Source: Lachnoclostridium sp. UBA1781
Lineage (GTDB): Bacteria > Bacillota > Clostridia > Lachnospirales > Lachnospiraceae
Reading direction: 5' to 3'
NCBI GenBank assembly: GCA_002315495.1
Contig: DCGJ01000001.1
Location: 1-8,031, forward strand
DNA: 8,031 nucleotides
Below are positions 6,901-8,031 of the stretch, piece after piece; within the stretch, counting starts at the first letter, position 1; every line of letters starts with the position of its first letter. Below the pieces are notes generated by a model. That model was not told the origin of the DNA. It searched no databases and worked only from the letters and a program-made list of their open reading frames with translations. The position numbers were made by a program, and so were the translations under genes.

Positions 6901-7931
6901 AGATTCCGATGAATGATCCGGGCGTTCTGGAGCTGTTCCGTTCGACGGAGTCTCTTGGCATTTCCCCGGAGGATATTGATGGTACCGACCTTGGTTCCCT
7001 TGGTATTCCGGAATTGGGCACGAATTTCGTTATGCAGATGTTGCGTGATACAAAGCCTGCATCATTTTCCGATATGATTCGTATCTCGGGTTTGTCTCAT
7101 GGTACCGATGTATGGACAAACAATACCCAGGACTTGATTCGTGAAGGCAAATGTACCCTTGGTAACGCAGTATGTACCCGAGATGATATCATGGTTTATC
7201 TGATTCATATGGGTCTTGAATCCGGTCTTGCCTTTGATATTATGGAGAAGGTACGTAAGGGAACAGTTGCGAAAGGAAAATGCGCAGAATGGCCGGAATG
7301 GAAAGAAAAGATGCTTGCTCACGATGTTCCGGACTGGTATATAGGTGCCTGTGAGAAGATAAAGTATATGTTCCCGAAGGCACACGCTTGTGCTTATGTT
7401 ATGATGGCCTTTCGTATTGCGTGGTTTAAGGTTCATAAACCGCTTGCATATTATGCGGCTTATTTCTCCATTCGTGCGAAAGCATTTAGCTATGAATTAA
7501 TGTGTCTTGGTAAGGAGAAGCTTCGAATCAACTATAACGAGATTAAGCGAAAGATAGCCAGCCACTCAGCGTCCCCAAAAGAAGAGGAGCAGTTTGGTGA
7601 TATGCATATTGTTATGGAGATGTATGCAAGAGGATATGACTTTGCACCGGTTGACCTTTATAAGTCACAAGCAAAGTATTTCCAGGTTCTTGATGAAAAG
7701 CGCTTGTTACCTTCCTTCGTGAGCATTGATGGACTTGGTGAAAATGCGGCCCTTGCGATCGAAGAAGGGATAAAGAACATGACAGAGCCATTTCTTTCCA
7801 AAGAAGATTTCGGTCAACGTTGTCATGTGGGTGCGTCAATTGTAAGTTTGTTGAGTGATCTTGGAATTCTCGGGGATTTGCAGGATTCCAACCAGATGAG
7901 CTTTGCAAACCTTTTGACATTTGACTCATAA
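3975..7931 (+). CDS. polC: PolC-type DNA polymerase III alpha subunit lacking the DEDDh exonuclease domain
   Basis: Replicative DNA polymerase of low-GC Gram-positives; 1318 residues against 1437 in B. subtilis. Domains in order: N-terminal domain (about 1-165); a charged K/E/P-rich linker (about 185-235); OB fold (about 255-345); PHP domain (about 355-620); polymerase core; C-terminal region. PHP ligands are all present: H364, H366, D373, H398, E436, H469, C519, D597, H599. The DEDDh exonuclease that normally interrupts PHP between E436 and H469 (B. subtilis D425/E427 motif) is absent; about 25 hydrophilic residues (441-467) bridge the gap in frame. The polymerase core has GSRGSVGSSF (742-751), a zinc knuckle (C770, C773, C799, C802), PDIDLNFSG with D828 and D830, and KLDILGHDDPT with D953, the same 125-residue spacing as known PolC. 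The C-terminus ends QMSFANLLTFDS rather than the usual QLSLF clamp motif. PolC rather than DnaE is certain from the OB-before-PHP order and zinc knuckle. Confidence 0.97.
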   Translation: MKFFEVFSQLQVEKRLENHFSDVEVDSIRASKNGDTVLVIMDSDKVLRPTYLNLLKAELDRQVFSELQKNTEFSISYHLDCGNDLERGYQMCREAIVEELHLHSHLDAQLLEHPEVSFSENVIQFTFEENYLAKVREANIIITVTNRIKEYTGIDCTVRIAYKEPENVADNRQETFDYEEFLAARAKLRAMAEEKKRKDEDGGLPKDLVKKKPETPKVEKPANGGEKTYVKKKLPEDPDVFYGRAFDGDIIQISDIVDEIGEVVIRGKIITCEEKELKSGKFMLTVGVTDFTDTINLKLFLKKEDYEAIGGDLQPGKFVKAKGLALYDKFDHELAISSIIGVRREKDYTIKRFDRAEVKRVELHCHTQMSEMDAVVDTGVLVNTCFNWGMPGIAITDHGVVQSFVDAFHAIDKKKFKDDPEKMERFKNFKIIYGCEGYIIDDEGMTKPDGTPFDPELDKEELRKQKYNHIILLAKNDIGRINLYRLVSLSHLEYFNRRPKIPKSILRKYREGIIIGSACEQGELYQAILHNKPEEEIKRISDFYDYYEIQPIGNNAFMLRDDEKFPHIQTEQDLIELNKKIVYLAEEHDKLCVATCDVHFLNPEDEVYRRIIMAGKGFKDADMQAPLYLRTTDEMLDEFKYLPKEKAFEIVVTNTNRICDMIEKIEPVRPDKCPPVIENSDQQLRDICYNTAHDWYGENLPVQVVSRLDKELNSIISNGYAVMYIIAERLVKHSNDEGYMVGSRGSVGSSFVATMSGITEVNPLVAHYRCPKCRWYDFESDEVKAYEQLSGYDLPDRECPHCGTPLIKDGQNIPFETFLGFYGNKEPDIDLNFSGDNQASAHQYTEVLFGKGHTFRAGTVGTLADKTMEGYVRKYYEERDVYKRRAEITRVALGGVGVKRTTGQHPGGIVVLPHGEDINSFTPVQHPANDMTTPTITTHFDYHKIDQNLLKLDILGHDDPTMIRMLENITGVDAKQIPMNDPGVLELFRSTESLGISPEDIDGTDLGSLGIPELGTNFVMQMLRDTKPASFSDMIRISGLSHGTDVWTNNTQDLIREGKCTLGNAVCTRDDIMVYLIHMGLESGLAFDIMEKVRKGTVAKGKCAEWPEWKEKMLAHDVPDWYIGACEKIKYMFPKAHACAYVMMAFRIAWFKVHKPLAYYAAYFSIRAKAFSYELMCLGKEKLRINYNEIKRKIASHSASPKEEEQFGDMHIVMEMYARGYDFAPVDLYKSQAKYFQVLDEKRLLPSFVSIDGLGENAALAIEEGIKNMTEPFLSKEDFGQRCHVGASIVSLLSDLGILGDLQDSNQMSFANLLTFDS

Positions 7932-7932
7932 G

Positions 7933-7957
7933 TTTTTGAAAGTTTTTAAAAATAATG
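7933..7957 (+). promoter_or_regulatory. A/T-rich UP-element-like tract upstream of the tRNA promoter
   Basis: Two AAGTTTTT repeats (7930-7937 and 7940-7947) are spaced exactly 10 bp apart, one helical turn, and are followed by AAAAATAAT (7948-7956). Relative to a start near 7994 this covers about -61 to -37, where RNA polymerase alpha-CTDs bind UP elements of stable-RNA promoters. The first repeat begins within the polC stop codon. TTTTTAAAAA (7943-7952) is an A/T palindrome too weak to be a terminator. Confidence 0.5.
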
Positions 7958-7958
7958 C

Positions 7959-7987
7959 TTGCATTTTGTTTGCTGGTCTGTTATAGT
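7959..7987 (+). promoter_or_regulatory. Promoter of the tRNA gene
   Basis: TTGCAT (7959-7964, consensus TTGACA) and TATAGT (7982-7987, consensus TATAAT) are separated by an ideal 17 bp, and TGT just before the -10 box supplies an extended -10 TGn. The predicted start near 7993-7995 leaves about 12 nt of leader before the tRNA. No terminator hairpin separates polC from this promoter, so some polC read-through into the tRNA is possible. Confidence 0.75.
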
Positions 7988-8005
7988 AACACTCGCAGCG
8001 AACAT

Positions 8006-8031
8006 GGCTGGTTGGTCAAGCGGTTAAGACG
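8006..8031 (+). tRNA. tRNA, probably tRNA-Glu, 5' part only
   Basis: The first 26 nt of a tRNA run off the window end. Acceptor strand GGCTGGT (8006-8012), T8 and G9, then a D arm in which GTC (8015-8017) pairs with GAC (8028-8030) around a loop that includes AAGCGGTTA. The string GTTGGTCAAGCGGTTAAGAC is characteristic of Firmicute tRNA-Glu, as in B. subtilis. The anticodon lies beyond the window, so the amino-acid identity rests on 5' resemblance only. Confidence 0.85.

Noticed and set aside
3975..7931. DnaE-type alpha subunit instead of PolC, given the missing exonuclease
   Set aside because: An OB fold before the PHP domain, the CPKC/CPHC zinc knuckle, PDIDLNFSG and KLDILGHDDPT motifs, and the C-terminal position of the clamp motif are all PolC features.
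7943..7952. TTTTTAAAAA palindrome as a polC terminator
   Set aside because: A five-pair A/T stem without loop or G/C pairs cannot form a stable terminator hairpin; the position fits an UP-like tract better.
1..8031. CRISPR array, insertion sequence, phage or defence genes
   Set aside because: No regularly spaced repeats, transposase or recombinase motifs, or terminal inverted repeats were seen; the window is almost entirely housekeeping coding sequence.

Overview
The window looks like a core chromosomal segment of a low-to-moderate-GC Firmicute, most likely class Clostridia and probably Lachnospiraceae-like. The reasons are the gene order cdsA-dxr-rseP-ispG-polC on one strand, the presence of a PolC-type replicase, strong AGGAGG-type ribosome binding sites, and ispG in the place between rseP and polC that proS occupies in Bacilli. 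No genus can be named from the sequence alone. I see no mobile element, CRISPR array, phage gene or rRNA.

Layout, all on the + strand. Bases 1-300 are the C-terminal end of cdsA (CDP-diacylglycerol synthase). Bases 310-1470 are dxr, the first committed enzyme of the MEP isoprenoid pathway. Bases 1513-2829 are rseP, a site-2 membrane protease with two PDZ domains and a TTG start. Bases 2830-2925 are a structured intergenic region: a perfect 10-bp hairpin that may be a terminator or an operator, an extended -10 promoter candidate, and a second inverted repeat. Bases 2926-3978 are ispG, the Fe-S enzyme of the penultimate MEP step. Its stop overlaps the start of polC (3975-7931) as ATGA. Bases 7932-8005 hold a strong-looking stable-RNA promoter with an A/T-rich UP-like region. 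The window ends 26 nt into a tRNA, most likely tRNA-Glu (8006-8031).

The genes join envelope and growth functions. CdsA makes the CDP-diacylglycerol precursor of phospholipids. Dxr and IspG supply isoprenoids, including the undecaprenyl carrier needed for the cell wall. RseP cleaves membrane anti-sigma factors and signal-peptide remnants. PolC is the replicative DNA polymerase, and its translation is probably coupled to ispG.

The most notable observation is in PolC. The protein has 1318 residues against about 1440 for B. subtilis PolC, and it entirely lacks the DEDDh 3'-5' proofreading exonuclease that is normally inserted inside the PHP domain. Only about 25 residues link the two PHP halves where roughly 180-190 are expected. 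The reading frame is intact, all nine expected PHP metal-ligand positions are kept, and the polymerase catalytic aspartates are kept. This is a cleanly exonuclease-less PolC, which raises the question of who proofreads: the PHP domain, a separate DnaQ-like protein, or nobody.
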